Positions 23,409 to 32,321 of a stretch of DNA of 39,261 nucleotides are shown here, piece by piece. Position numbers and translations under genes: made by a program. Position 1 is the stretch's first letter. The number at the start of each line of letters is the position of its first letter. The notes under the pieces are model-generated. The model worked only from the letters and a program-made list of their open reading frames with translations, was not told the origin of the DNA and made no database searches. The stretch comes from Synechococcus sp. GreenBA-s (GTDB lineage Bacteria; Cyanobacteriota; Cyanobacteriia; PCC-6307; Cyanobiaceae): contig NZ_JAGQBX010000008.1 in assembly GCF_024345855.1 (NCBI RefSeq), positions 36,181-75,441 on the forward strand. Direction: 5' to 3'.

Positions 23409-25319
23409 TCAGACGCCGACGGGGCGGCGCTTGAGCGCCGAGCCGAAGCGCTGCAGGATCCGATCCGCCATCTGGGGTGGCGTCAGGCCCAGGGCCTGCT
23501 TGCTCTGGTCGGGGCTGGCGTGGTCCACCAGCACATCGGGGATGCCGATCCGGAACACGGGCACGAGCACGTCGTGGTCGTTGAGGGCCTCCACCACGGC
23601 GGCGCCGAAGCCACCGGCCAGGGCACCCTCCTCCATGGTCACCACCCGGCCGATGCGCCGGGCCAGCGGACCGATCAGCTCCTCATCCAGGGGCCGCAGG
23701 AAGCGCGCATTCACCACGGCGGCCCGCACGCCCTGCTCCTGCAGCAGGCCCGCGGTGGCCATGGCCGGACCCACCATGGCCCCGTAGGCCACGATCAGCA
23801 GGTCGTCGCCGTCGGTGAGCAGCTCGCCCCGGCCGATCTCCAGGGGTTCCCAGCCTTCCTCCATCAGGGGCACGCCCTCGCCCTCACCGCGGGGGATGCG
23901 CAGGGCGCAGGGGCCGCTGTGGTGGATCGAGGTGACCAGCATGCGCTGCAGTTCCGCCTCGTCCTTGGGGGCCATCACCGTGAAATTGGGGATGGCGCGG
24001 AAGTAGCTGATGTCGTACTGGCCCTGGTGGGTGGGGCCATCGGCCCCCACGATGCCGGCCCGGTCCATCACGAAGGTCACGGGCAGGTTCTGGATGCCCA
24101 CGTCGTGGATCAGCTGGTCGAAGGCGCGCTGCAGGAAAGTGCTGTAGATCGCCACCACCGGACGCAGGCCCTCGCAGGCCATGCCGGCCGCCATGGTCAC
24201 CGCGTGCTGTTCGGCGATGCCCACATCGAAATACTGCTGGGGGCGCGCCTTCTCCAGCAGGTCCAGGCCGGTGCCGGTGGCCATGGCGGCGGTGATGCCC
24301 ACCACCCGCGGGTCCTGCTCGCAGATGGTCACCAGGGTCTGGCCGAAGACCTTGGAATAGCTGGGGGGCTTGGGCTTGCTGGAGGGGTAGGCCTTGCCGG
24401 TGGCCAGGTCGAAGGCGCTCTGGGCGTGGTAGCCCACCTGGTCTTCCTCGGCGAAGGCGTAGCCCTTGCCCTTGGTGGTGGCCACATGCACCAGCACCGG
24501 GCCCGGCGTGCTGTGGGCCTGCTCGAAGGTGCGCACCATCTCGGCGATGTTGTGGCCATCGACCGGGCCGATGTAGGTGAAGCCCAGCTCCTCGAACACG
24601 GCGCCCAGCTTGGGCACCGCCAGGCGCTTCATGCTCTCCTTGAGGGTCTTGAGCTCGCTCGGCAGCTCGCCGTGCAGGAAGGGGAGGTGCTTGATCGCCT
24701 CCTCGGCGTTGTCCTGCAGGAACTGCAGCGGCTTGCTGTGCCGCATGCGGTTCAGGTGGGTCGAGAGGGCCCCCACCGGCGGGCTGATCGACATGTCGTT
24801 GTCGTTCAGCACCACCAGCAGGTTGGTCTTGGGCAGGTGGCCGGCGTGGTTGATCGCCTCCAGGGCCATGCCGCCGGTGAGGGCGCCATCGCCGATCACC
24901 GCCACGCACTTGAAGTGCTCGCCGCGCTGGTCCCGGGCCAGGGCCATGCCCAGGGCCGCCGAGATCGAGGTGGAGGCGTGGCCGGCGCCGAAATGGTCGA
25001 AGCGACTCTCGCAGCGCTTCAGGTAGCCGGCGACGCCGCCCTGCTGGCGCAGGCTGTCGAAGCTGTTGAAGCGGCCGGTCACCAGCTTGTGGGGATAGGC
25101 CTGGTGGCCCACGTCCCACACCACCCGGTCCCGGTCAAGGTCGAGGGTCTGGTACAGGGCCAGGGTGAGCTCCACCACCCCCAGGCCGGGGCCCAGGTGG
25201 CCGCCGCTGGTGCTCACCACCTCCAGGTGGCGCTCGCGGATCTGCCGGGCGATGCCCTCGAGCTCGGCGGTGCTCAGGCCATGCAGCTGATTCGGATGAT
25301 TCAGCTCGCTGAGATGCAT
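23409..25319 (-). CDS. dxs: 1-deoxy-D-xylulose-5-phosphate synthase
   Basis: Condenses pyruvate and glyceraldehyde-3-phosphate, the first step of the MEP pathway to isoprenoids (carotenoids, phytol, quinones). It has 636 residues, the usual length. Thiamine diphosphate binding is seen in [11 protein letters not shown] through LNDNDMSIS. The catalytic glutamate is in [12 protein letters not shown], and the substrate-binding histidine in [12 protein letters not shown]. The C-terminal transketolase domain is intact. ATG 25319 gives the common [12 protein letters not shown] start; an ATG five codons upstream is possible. It is divergent from ilvA with about 120 bases between them, and leads a two-gene unit with the flavoprotein gene. 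Confidence 0.97.
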   Translation of the reverse strand: MHLSELNHPNQLHGLSTAELEGIARQIRERHLEVVSTSGGHLGPGLGVVELTLALYQTLDLDRDRVVWDVGHQAYPHKLVTGRFNSFDSLRQQGGVAGYLKRCESRFDHFGAGHASTSISAALGMALARDQRGEHFKCVAVIGDGALTGGMALEAINHAGHLPKTNLLVVLNDNDMSISPPVGALSTHLNRMRHSKPLQFLQDNAEEAIKHLPFLHGELPSELKTLKESMKRLAVPKLGAVFEELGFTYIGPVDGHNIAEMVRTFEQAHSTPGPVLVHVATTKGKGYAFAEEDQVGYHAQSAFDLATGKAYPSSKPKPPSYSKVFGQTLVTICEQDPRVVGITAAMATGTGLDLLEKARPQQYFDVGIAEQHAVTMAAGMACEGLRPVVAIYSTFLQRAFDQLIHDVGIQNLPVTFVMDRAGIVGADGPTHQGQYDISYFRAIPNFTVMAPKDEAELQRMLVTSIHHSGPCALRIPRGEGEGVPLMEEGWEPLEIGRGELLTDGDDLLIVAYGAMVGPAMATAGLLQEQGVRAAVVNARFLRPLDEELIGPLARRIGRVVTMEEGALAGGFGAAVVEALNDHDVLVPVFRIGIPDVLVDHASPDQSKQALGLTPPQMADRILQRFGSALKRRPVGV

Positions 25320-25439
25320 GCCCCACGCCTTCATTGAAGATCAATCTACGTGCTGTGGCCCTATGGCCGGCGACCGGCGCCCTGCCTCTCAGGCGCTTGG
25401 CACACTGGTCCCATCGGTGCGTCGGCAGGGGAGATCGGG

Positions 25440-27116
25440 ATGGGGAGCGGCGATGAGCACCGGGCGCTGGGCCAGGCCAGCCCCCAGGGCGCCGGCGAAC
25501 CCACCGGCGCGGCCAGCGCGGCCGAAGCGGATCCCGGGGCCGACATGCTGCGGCGGATCCTGCGGGCGCGGGTCTACGACGTGGCGATCGAATCGCCCCT
25601 GGACCCGGCCCCCAACCTCTCGCGCCGCCTGGGCAACACCGTGCTGCTCAAGCGGGAGGACCTGCAACCGGTGTTCAGCTTCAAGCTGCGTGGCGCCTAC
25701 AACAAGATGACGACCCTCACGCCGGCCGAGCTGGAGCGGGGCGTGATCGCCGCCAGCGCCGGCAACCACGCCCAGGGGGTGGCCCTGGGGGCCCAGAAGC
25801 TGGGCACCCGGGCGGTGATCGTGATGCCGGTCACCACCCCGGAGATGAAGGTGCGGGCCGTGGCCGCCCGAGGCGCCGAGGTGGTGCTCCACGGCGACAA
25901 CTACGACGCCGCCTGCGCCGAGGCCACCCGCCTGGCCGAAGAGCGCGGCCTCACCTTCATCCACCCCTTCGACGATCCGGACGTGATCGCCGGCCAGGGC
26001 ACCATCGGCCTGGAGATCCTGCGCCAGTGCTCCGAGCCGCCCGATGCCATCTACATCGCCGTGGGCGGTGGCGGCCTGATCGCCGGCATCGGCGCCTATG
26101 TGAAGGCGCTCTGGCCCCAGGTGGAGATCATCGGTGTGGAGCCCGTGGACGCCGACGCGATGACCCGCTCCCTGGCGGCTGGAGAGCGGGTGCGCCTGGA
26201 GCAGGTGGGCCTGTTCGCCGACGGCGTGGCCGTGCGCGAGGTGGGCGTCACCACCTTCGCCCTGGCCCGCCGCAGCGTGGACGCCATGGTGACGGTGGAC
26301 ACCGATGAGATCTGTGCCGCCATCAAGGACGTGTTCGAGGACACCCGCTCGATCCTTGAGCCGGCGGGAGCCCTGGCCGTGGCGGGCATGAAGGCCGATG
26401 TGGCCCGCCGGGGCCTCAAGGGCCGCACCCTGGTGGCGGTGGCCTGCGGGGCCAACATGAACTTCGACCGCCTGCGCTTCGTGGCCGAGCGGGCCGAGCT
26501 GGGCGAGGAGCGCGAGGCGATGCTGGCGGTGGAGATCCCCGAGCAACCCGGCAGCCTGCGGCGCTTCTGCGGCCTGCTGGGCCAGCGCAGCCTCACCGAA
26601 TTCAGCTACCGCCTGGCCGATCAGAGCCGGGCCCACATCTTCGTGGGGGTGCAGACCCAGGGGCCCAGCGACACCCGCGAGCTGATCGCCGCGCTGGAGG
26701 CCGCCGGATTCCCCTGCCTCGACCTCAGCCACAACGAGCTGGCCAAGCTGCACCTGCGCCACATGGTGGGGGGCCGCCTGCCCGCCGGCGCCGGCGCGGC
26801 CGCCGGCAAGGGCCGCGAACTGCTCTACAGCTTCGTGTTCCCGGAGCGGCCCGGGGCGCTGATGGCCTTCGTGACCAGCCTGCATCCCGACTGGAACATC
26901 AGCATCTTCCACTACCGCAACCACGGCGCCGACGTGGGCCGGATCGTGGTGGGGGTGCAGGTGCCACCGGCCGAGCTGGAGGCCTGGCAGGCCTTCCTCA
27001 AAGGCCTCGACTACGACTTCGTGAACGAGACCGACAACCCGGCCTATCGCCTGTTCCTGGGCGAGCTGGCGGAGCCCCAGCCGGCGCTGGTGGCCGGCAC
27101 TGCAAGCGTTGGGTAG
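25440..27116 (+). CDS. ilvA: Threonine ammonia-lyase, biosynthetic
   Basis: PLP enzyme converting threonine to 2-oxobutanoate, the first committed step of isoleucine synthesis; 558 residues. The PLP lysine is in FSFKLRGAYNK; SAGNHAQGVAL and the phosphate loop VGGGGLIAG are intact. Two ACT-like regulatory domains occupy about residues 360-545 (VEIPEQPGSLRRF and VFPERPGALMAF), the arrangement of isoleucine-inhibited enzymes. ATG 25440 follows a purine-rich GGGGAG sequence. It adds an alanine/glycine-rich extension of about 35 residues not found in most relatives; ATG 25545 would begin at the conserved MLRRIL. scpB starts 31 bases downstream. Confidence 0.96.
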   Translation: MGSGDEHRALGQASPQGAGEPTGAASAAEADPGADMLRRILRARVYDVAIESPLDPAPNLSRRLGNTVLLKREDLQPVFSFKLRGAYNKMTTLTPAELERGVIAASAGNHAQGVALGAQKLGTRAVIVMPVTTPEMKVRAVAARGAEVVLHGDNYDAACAEATRLAEERGLTFIHPFDDPDVIAGQGTIGLEILRQCSEPPDAIYIAVGGGGLIAGIGAYVKALWPQVEIIGVEPVDADAMTRSLAAGERVRLEQVGLFADGVAVREVGVTTFALARRSVDAMVTVDTDEICAAIKDVFEDTRSILEPAGALAVAGMKADVARRGLKGRTLVAVACGANMNFDRLRFVAERAELGEEREAMLAVEIPEQPGSLRRFCGLLGQRSLTEFSYRLADQSRAHIFVGVQTQGPSDTRELIAALEAAGFPCLDLSHNELAKLHLRHMVGGRLPAGAGAAAGKGRELLYSFVFPERPGALMAFVTSLHPDWNISIFHYRNHGADVGRIVVGVQVPPAELEAWQAFLKGLDYDFVNETDNPAYRLFLGELAEPQPALVAGTASVG

Positions 27117-27147
27117 CGTTTCCCCATCCCCGAGCTGGAGCGAGGCC

Positions 27148-27783
27148 ATGCCCAGCGACGACCAGGCCATGCCCCCCAGCCTGGAGCGGTTGTCGCTGCC
27201 GGCCCGCATGGAGGCGATCCTCTACCTCAAGGGCCGGCCCCTCTCCCTGGGCGAACTGGCCGAGATCGCCGGCGTGGAGCGTGATGCCGCCGAGCTGGGG
27301 CTGATCACCCTGATGGCCGACTACGCCCACCGCGACACGGCCCTGGAGATCCGCCAGGAGGGCCAGCGCTACAGCCTGCAGCTGCGCGACGGCCTGGCGG
27401 ATCTGGTGCAGAACCTGCTGCCGGTGGACCTCTCGACCGCCGCCCTGCGCACCCTGGCCACGATCGCCCTCAAGAAGCGGGTGCTCCAGTCGGAGCTGGT
27501 GGAGCTGCGCGGCTCCGGCGCCTACGACCACATCAAGGAGCTGCTGGCCCAGAACTTCATCGATCGCAAGCGCCAGAGCGATGGCCGCTCCTTCTGGCTG
27601 AGCCTCAGCGAGAAGTTCCACCGCACGTTCGCCGTGAGCACCGAGGAGCTGCTGGCGGCCCGGCGGCCGCCGGCCCCTGGGCCCGAGCCGCTGCGGGCCG
27701 CGCCGGAACCGGATCCCGGCCCAGGCGCCCCGACCGGGTCCGGGCCGGGACCCACGGCGGACGACTGGGAGCAGGCCGCCTAG
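27148..27783 (+). CDS. scpB: Segregation and condensation protein B
   Basis: Partner of SMC and ScpA in the chromosome-condensing complex; 211 residues. Two winged-helix domains are seen: RMEAILYLKGRPLSLGELAEIAG at about 21-43, and LRTLATIALKKRVLQSELVELRG followed by DHIKELLAQNFIDRK at about 100-145. The C-terminal tail after about 175 is rich in proline, glycine and alanine and is probably disordered. ATG 27148 has GGAG about nine bases upstream. It lies 31 bases after ilvA, so co-transcription is likely without a functional link. A YggT gene follows after 53 bases, a pairing often seen in cyanobacteria. Confidence 0.92.
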   Translation: MPSDDQAMPPSLERLSLPARMEAILYLKGRPLSLGELAEIAGVERDAAELGLITLMADYAHRDTALEIRQEGQRYSLQLRDGLADLVQNLLPVDLSTAALRTLATIALKKRVLQSELVELRGSGAYDHIKELLAQNFIDRKRQSDGRSFWLSLSEKFHRTFAVSTEELLAARRPPAPGPEPLRAAPEPDPGPGAPTGSGPGPTADDWEQAA

Positions 27784-27836
27784 GAACGGCGCTGCATAGA
27801 GTTCACAGGAATCCCCCCATCGCCGCCGATCAGCCC

Positions 27837-28124
27837 ATGGAAGCCGTGAGCCTGCTCCTTTCCGTGCTGGGCCGCACCCTGGAGATCTATTCGCTGATCC
27901 TGCTGGTGCGGGTGCTGCTGAGCTGGTTCCCCAACCTGGACTGGGGCAACCCGGTGCTCGCCACCGTGAGCTCGATCACCGATCCCTACCTGAATGCCTT
28001 CCGTGGCCTGATCCCGCCCATCGGCGGCCTGGACCTCTCCGCGATCGTGGCCTTCCTGGCCCTCAGCCTCGGCCAGCAGCTGCTGGGGGCCGCCAGCATG
28101 AGCATGCTGGCCAGCGGCTACTGA
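27837..28124 (+). CDS. YggT family membrane protein
   Basis: A 95-residue protein with two hydrophobic helices (about 5-27 and 63-85) and the family core LVRVLLSWFPNLDW, SITDPYLNAFRGLIPPIGGLDLS. YggT/Ycf19 proteins occur in bacteria and plastids. In cyanobacteria and plants they have been linked to thylakoid or nucleoid organisation and cytochrome b6f assembly; that comes from the family, not from this sequence. It is the last gene before a convergent neighbour, with a strong hairpin between them. Confidence 0.92.
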   Translation: MEAVSLLLSVLGRTLEIYSLILLVRVLLSWFPNLDWGNPVLATVSSITDPYLNAFRGLIPPIGGLDLSAIVAFLALSLGQQLLGAASMSMLASGY

Positions 28125-28130
28125 GGCGAG

Positions 28131-28157
28131 GGGCGGCCCGGCGCAGGCCGGGCGCCC
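28131..28157. terminator. Strong hairpin between convergent genes, likely bidirectional terminator
   Basis: GCCCGGC (28136-28142) pairs with GCCGGGC (28147-28153) around the loop GCAG. GGGC (28131-28134) and GCCC (28154-28157) extend the stem with one bulged base. No T-run follows on either side, so termination is inferred from position and stem strength. Confidence 0.55.
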
Positions 28158-28736
28158 TCAGTTCAGCCCCGCCACGTCCTGCTCCAGGGGCAGCAGGTCG
28201 TCGTCCACACCGGCCCGGGTGCGCACCGGTGCGTTGAAGCCGCGGGCCTTGACGTTGGAGAAGGTGAAGGGCCCAGGCGTGCCGGCCGGCACCGCCAGCC
28301 GCAGGGCAAACGTGGAGCGGCCGGGGGGCACATCGCCGATCGAGCCCACCCGCGAGCGGTTCTGCAGCACCGGCTCGCCGCTTGCATCGAGGATCTGGGC
28401 GAACACATCGGTATCCACCACCGGCTTCTTGCCGGGGTTGATCACCGCGCCGCGCAGGGCGTAGCAGCTGGCGCCGCTGGGGCGCCGCAGCTGGGGCTGG
28501 GAGCCCACGTCCTCGGCGGGGCAGGGCTCCAGGCTCACCTCGCTCACCACCAGGCTGGCCGCCCAGGCCGGGGCGGCGACCGCCAGCAGGGAGCCGCCAC
28601 CGAGCAGCAACGCCAGCGCCAGGGGCAGCAGCGCAGACACCAGGGCACCGGACCAGCGCAGCCTGGGCAGCCGCCAGCGCCGGGCCTGACGCGGCCCCCA
28701 CGACCGCTCCGCTGTCGCCGGCGCTGCCCCTGTCAT
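28158..28736 (-). CDS. Secreted protein of unknown function
   Basis: A 192-residue protein. A basic N-terminus (RRWRLPRLRW) precedes a long hydrophobic signal or anchor helix ending AAPAWAAS. The exported part contains two cysteines (near LEPCPAED and GASCYALRG) and a beta-rich fold with VINPGKKPVVDTDVFAQILD. That resembles FxLYD-type or similar immunoglobulin-like exported domains; the resemblance is weak. ATG 28736 overlaps the stop of the MazG gene by four bases (ATGA), so the two are translationally coupled although no joint role is obvious. Confidence 0.75.
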   Translation of the reverse strand: MTGAAPATAERSWGPRQARRWRLPRLRWSGALVSALLPLALALLLGGGSLLAVAAPAWAASLVVSEVSLEPCPAEDVGSQPQLRRPSGASCYALRGAVINPGKKPVVDTDVFAQILDASGEPVLQNRSRVGSIGDVPPGRSTFALRLAVPAGTPGPFTFSNVKARGFNAPVRTRAGVDDDLLPLEQDVAGLN

Positions 28737-29062
28737 CGCTGATCGCCACTGCCTGCAATCACGTTACGGGCGGCACGGCTGGCGAGCTTGGCCAGGTTGG
28801 CGGCGCCGATCTCCTCCAGCTCGAAGCCGAGCTCACTGGCCAGCTGGGCCACGTACCAGAGCACATCCCCCAGCTCCAGCTTCAGGGCCTCCCGCACCTC
28901 CGGCGAGAAGGTGCCGCCGCTGTCGCGCAGCACCTTCTTCACCTTGTCGGCCACTTCACCGGCCTCGCCGCAGAGCCCCAGGGTTGGATAGATGGGATTG
29001 CGGCCCACATCCGGATACCTGGCGGTTTCGCGGGCTCCCTGCTGATAGGCATTCAGATCCAT
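28733..29062 (-). CDS. MazG-like nucleoside triphosphate pyrophosphohydrolase
   Basis: A 109-residue all-alpha NTP pyrophosphatase domain protein. The metal-binding pattern is complete: Glu33 and Glu36 in LCGEAGEVADK, and Glu63/Asp66 in KLELGDVLWYVAQL. Such proteins hydrolyse non-canonical or excess NTPs to NMP and pyrophosphate, for house-cleaning. A single short domain of this size is like phage and cyanobacterial MazG-like enzymes rather than the duplicated E. coli MazG. The start ATG 29062 matches the conserved MDLNAYQ. It is divergent from pyruvate kinase, with 60 bases between the two starts. Confidence 0.9.
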   Translation of the reverse strand: MDLNAYQQGARETARYPDVGRNPIYPTLGLCGEAGEVADKVKKVLRDSGGTFSPEVREALKLELGDVLWYVAQLASELGFELEEIGAANLAKLASRAARNVIAGSGDQR

Positions 29063-29089
29063 TGGGGCAACAGGTTTGGTGGGCCCCGA

Positions 29090-29098
29090 TGGTAAGGT
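29090..29098 (+). promoter_or_regulatory. Possible extended -10 promoter of pyruvate kinase
   Basis: TGGTAAGGT fits the pattern TGnTAnnnT, 24 bases before the pyk start, in the only AT-richer part of the 60-base divergent spacer. No good -35 is at the normal distance. Confidence 0.3.
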
Positions 29099-29122
29099 CG
29101 GCCCTAACTTTGGCCCCGCCGA

Positions 29123-30907
29123 ATGGCCCTGCCCGATCTCACGCGTCGCACCAAGATCGTGGCCACCATCGGCCCTGCCACGGAATCTCCCGAGAAGCTG
29201 CGCGACCTGATCGAGGCCGGCGCCACCACCTTCCGCCTCAACTTCTCCCACGGCGACCACAGCGAGCACGCCGCCCGCATCGCCACCATCCGCCAGGTGG
29301 GCCACGAACTGGGCATCGATGTGGGCATCCTGCAGGACCTGCAGGGCCCCAAGATCCGCCTGGGCCGCTTCAAGGATGGCCCGATCACCCTGGCCAAGGG
29401 CGATGCCTTCACGCTCACCTCGCGGAACGTGGAGTGCACCCAGGAGATCGCCACCGTCACCTACGACAAGCTGGCCGATGAGGTGCTGCCCTGCAGCCGC
29501 ATCCTGCTGGATGACGGCCGGGTGGAGATGGTGGTCGACCGGGTCGATCAGGCCCAGCAGACCCTCTACTGCACCGTGACGGTGGGCGGGGTGCTGTCCA
29601 ACAACAAGGGGGTGAATTTCCCGGACGTGCAGCTCTCGATCCGGGCCCTCACCGACAAGGACCGCACCGACCTGGCCTTCGGCCTCAAGCAGGGCGTGGA
29701 CTGGGTGGCGCTCAGCTTCGTGCGCAACCCCTCCGACATGCAGGAGATCAGGGAGCTCATCCGCAGCCACGGCTACAACACGCCGGTGGTGGCCAAGATC
29801 GAGAAGTTCGAGGCGATCGATCAGATCGACGCGATCCTGCCCCTCTGCGACGGGGTGATGGTGGCCCGCGGCGATCTGGGCGTGGAAATGCCCGCCGAAG
29901 AGGTGCCGCTCCTGCAGAAGGAACTGATCCGCAAGGCCAACAACCTGGGCATCCCGGTGATCACCGCCACCCAGATGCTGGATTCGATGGTGAGCTGCCC
30001 CCGTCCCACCCGGGCAGAGGTGAGCGACGTGGCCAACGCCATCCTCGACGGCACCGACGCCGTGATGCTCTCCAACGAGAGCGCCGTGGGCGACTTCCCG
30101 GTGGAGGCGGTGGCCACCATGAGCCAGATCGCCCGCCGCATCGAGCGCGACTATCCGCGCCGCTCGGTGGAGAGCCACCTCGCCTCCACCATCCCCAACG
30201 CCATCAGCCAGGCCGTGAGCGCCATCGCCCGCCAGCTGGAGGCCTCGGCGATCCTCACCCTCACCAAGAGCGGCGCCACCGCGCGCAACGTGAGCAAGTT
30301 CCGCCCCTCCACCCCGATCCTGGCGATCACCAGTGAGGTGGATGTGGCCCGGCGGCTGCAGCTGGTGTGGGGCGTGAACACCCTGCTGGTGCACCAGGAG
30401 CACTCCGCCACCAGCACCTTCACCATCGCCATGGGCGTGGCCCAGGAGCTGGGGGTGCTCAGCGAGGGCGACCTGGTGGTGCAGACCGCCGGCACCCTGG
30501 CCGGGGTGAGCGGCTCCACCGACCTGGTGAAGGTGGGCATCGTGAGCGCCGTGCTGGGCCGGGGCCTGGGCATCGGCAACGGCTCGGTGAGCGGCCGGGT
30601 GCGGCTGGCCACCACGGCGGCCGAGGCCGAGGGCCTGGAGAGCGGCGAGATCCTCGTGGTGCGCGACACCGACGCCGACTACCTCGACGCGATCCGCCGG
30701 GCCAAGGGGGTGATCGCCGAGGCCGAGGGTCCCGGCAGCCACGCCGCCACCATCGCCCAGAAGCTGGGCGTGCCCGTGATCGTGGGGGTGGCCAACGCCA
30801 CCGCCGAGCTGCGCCACGGCGAGATGGTAACCCTGGAGCTGCGCGAGGGCGTGGTGCACCGCGGCGCCCGGAACCACACCGTGGCGAGCGCCGGCTCGCT
30901 GGCCTGA
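29123..30907 (+). CDS. pyk: Pyruvate kinase with C-terminal PEP-utilizer-like swivel domain
   Basis: Catalyses PEP + ADP to pyruvate + ATP at the end of glycolysis; 594 residues, longer than the roughly 470 of the E. coli enzymes. N-terminal KIVATIGPAT, the catalytic lysine in VVAKIEKFEAID, the metal site VMVARGDLGVEMP and TATQMLDSM are intact. The extra C-terminal part (about 480-594) is a phosphohistidine-swivel-like domain with EGPGSHAATIAQKLGVPVIV. It keeps a histidine (His540) where PEP-utilizing enzymes carry the phosphorylated residue. The same extension is known from Bacillus-type and cyanobacterial pyruvate kinases. ATG 29123 is the natural start. The ABC permease gene follows after 54 bases. 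Confidence 0.96.
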   Translation: MALPDLTRRTKIVATIGPATESPEKLRDLIEAGATTFRLNFSHGDHSEHAARIATIRQVGHELGIDVGILQDLQGPKIRLGRFKDGPITLAKGDAFTLTSRNVECTQEIATVTYDKLADEVLPCSRILLDDGRVEMVVDRVDQAQQTLYCTVTVGGVLSNNKGVNFPDVQLSIRALTDKDRTDLAFGLKQGVDWVALSFVRNPSDMQEIRELIRSHGYNTPVVAKIEKFEAIDQIDAILPLCDGVMVARGDLGVEMPAEEVPLLQKELIRKANNLGIPVITATQMLDSMVSCPRPTRAEVSDVANAILDGTDAVMLSNESAVGDFPVEAVATMSQIARRIERDYPRRSVESHLASTIPNAISQAVSAIARQLEASAILTLTKSGATARNVSKFRPSTPILAITSEVDVARRLQLVWGVNTLLVHQEHSATSTFTIAMGVAQELGVLSEGDLVVQTAGTLAGVSGSTDLVKVGIVSAVLGRGLGIGNGSVSGRVRLATTAAEAEGLESGEILVVRDTDADYLDAIRRAKGVIAEAEGPGSHAATIAQKLGVPVIVGVANATAELRHGEMVTLELREGVVHRGARNHTVASAGSLA

Positions 30908-30961
30908 TCCGGATCCGCCAGGATCTCCCAGCCCACCCTCGTCGAGCGGAGCCGCACCTCC

Positions 30962-32191
30962 ATGGCCGCCAAGCTGCCCCTGGGTGAAATCGTGGGGATG
31001 GCCCTGCACACCCTGCGCACCAACCGGCTGCGCAGCCTGCTCACGATGCTCGGCATCGTGATCGGCAACGCCTCGGTGATCACCCTGGTGGGTGTGGGCA
31101 AGGGCGCCCAGAACCTGGCGGAGGGCCAGCTCAACACCCTCGGCGCCAACGTGCTGTTCGTGGTGCCGGGCAACAACGACACCCGCCGCCAGGGCATCGA
31201 CTCCCCCAAGACCCTGGTGCTGCAGGACGCGGAGGCCATCGCCGAGCAGGTGCCCAGCGTGCGGCGCGTGGCGCCCCAGATCACGATCAACGCCGTGGTG
31301 CAGGCGGGATCCCGCAGCCAGAGCAGCTCGGTGTCGGGCATCACGCCCGACTTTCTGACGGTGCGGCGCTTCGAGGTGGCCCAGGGCCGCTTCTTCAACC
31401 AGCGCGATCTGGACTCGGCCCGCAACGTGGCGGTGGTGGGACCGGATCTGGCCACGAAGCTGCAGCCGGTGGGCTCGATCCTGGGCCGCAACCTGCGCAT
31501 CCGCGACCAGAGCTTCGAGGTGATCGGCGTGCTGCTGCCCAAGGGGGCCGTTTTCGGCTCCAACCAGGACGAGATCGCCTACATCCCGCTCACCACGATG
31601 GTGAGCAAGCTGAGCGGCCGCGATCCCACCTACGGGGTGAGCCTCAGCTTCATCAGCGTGGAGGCCCGCGACGAGGCCAGCACCGGGGCCGCCAAGTTCC
31701 AGATCACCAACCTGCTGCGCCAGCGCCACCGCATCCTGCGGGACGACGACTTCGCCGTGCGCTCCCAGAAGGACGCCCTCTCGATCGTGGGCACGATCAC
31801 CGGGGGCCTCACCCTGATGCTTGCCGCCATCGGCGCCATCTCCCTGCTGGTGGGCGGGATCGGCATCATGAACATCATGTTGGTGTCGGTGAGTGAGCGC
31901 ACCGAGGAGATCGGCCTGCGCAAGGCCGTGGGTGCCCGCAGCAGCGACGTGCTGGCCCAGTTCCTGGTGGAGTCGCTGGTGCTGGCCAGCCTGGGGGGGG
32001 TGATCGGCAGCGCCCTGGGGCTCTCGGCGATCACGGCGGTGGCCCGCTTCACCCCCCTGCCCGCCGCCATCGGCGCCGACAGCGTGCTGATCACGGTGGG
32101 GCTCTCAGGCTCAATCGGCCTGATCTTCGGGGTGCTGCCGGCGCGCCGGGCCGCCCGCCTGGATCCGATCGCCGCCCTGCGCAGCCTCTGA
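30962..32191 (+). CDS. ABC transporter permease, MacB/FtsX type
   Basis: A 409-residue membrane protein. The N-terminal helix (about 20-42, SLLTMLGIVIG) is preceded by basic NRLRS. A MacB-like periplasmic core domain spans about 50-240, with GITPDFLTVRRFEVAQGRFF. The FtsX domain contains three helices at about 275-405, with SLLVGGIGIMNIMLVSVSERTEEIGLRKAVGA. This is the permease of tripartite efflux or lipoprotein-release systems. No ATP-binding subunit or membrane-fusion protein is in the window, so its partners must be encoded elsewhere. It follows pyk by 54 bases on the same strand and may be read from the pyk promoter. Confidence 0.92.
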   Translation: MAAKLPLGEIVGMALHTLRTNRLRSLLTMLGIVIGNASVITLVGVGKGAQNLAEGQLNTLGANVLFVVPGNNDTRRQGIDSPKTLVLQDAEAIAEQVPSVRRVAPQITINAVVQAGSRSQSSSVSGITPDFLTVRRFEVAQGRFFNQRDLDSARNVAVVGPDLATKLQPVGSILGRNLRIRDQSFEVIGVLLPKGAVFGSNQDEIAYIPLTTMVSKLSGRDPTYGVSLSFISVEARDEASTGAAKFQITNLLRQRHRILRDDDFAVRSQKDALSIVGTITGGLTLMLAAIGAISLLVGGIGIMNIMLVSVSERTEEIGLRKAVGARSSDVLAQFLVESLVLASLGGVIGSALGLSAITAVARFTPLPAAIGADSVLITVGLSGSIGLIFGVLPARRAARLDPIAALRSL

Positions 32192-32321
32192 ACCGCCGGT
32201 CCCCCCGCCCAGGCGCCGGACCCGATGGGCCGGCCGATCCCCAAAGAAACCCTTAAGAACGCGAATCCGTGTCGAAAGCCACCAACTGCCTTGGGCGGCG
32301 GTGGCTTGATGGATCCTGAAC

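Noticed and set aside
23520-25337. 605-codon plus-strand frame over dxs
   Set aside because: Shadow of dxs with low-complexity composition and no recognisable motif.
29063-31729. Long minus-strand frame leading into the MazG gene
   Set aside because: It is antisense to pyk and the FtsX permease, with His/Gly/Ala-rich shadow composition. Only the last 109 codons (from ATG 29062) match a real family.
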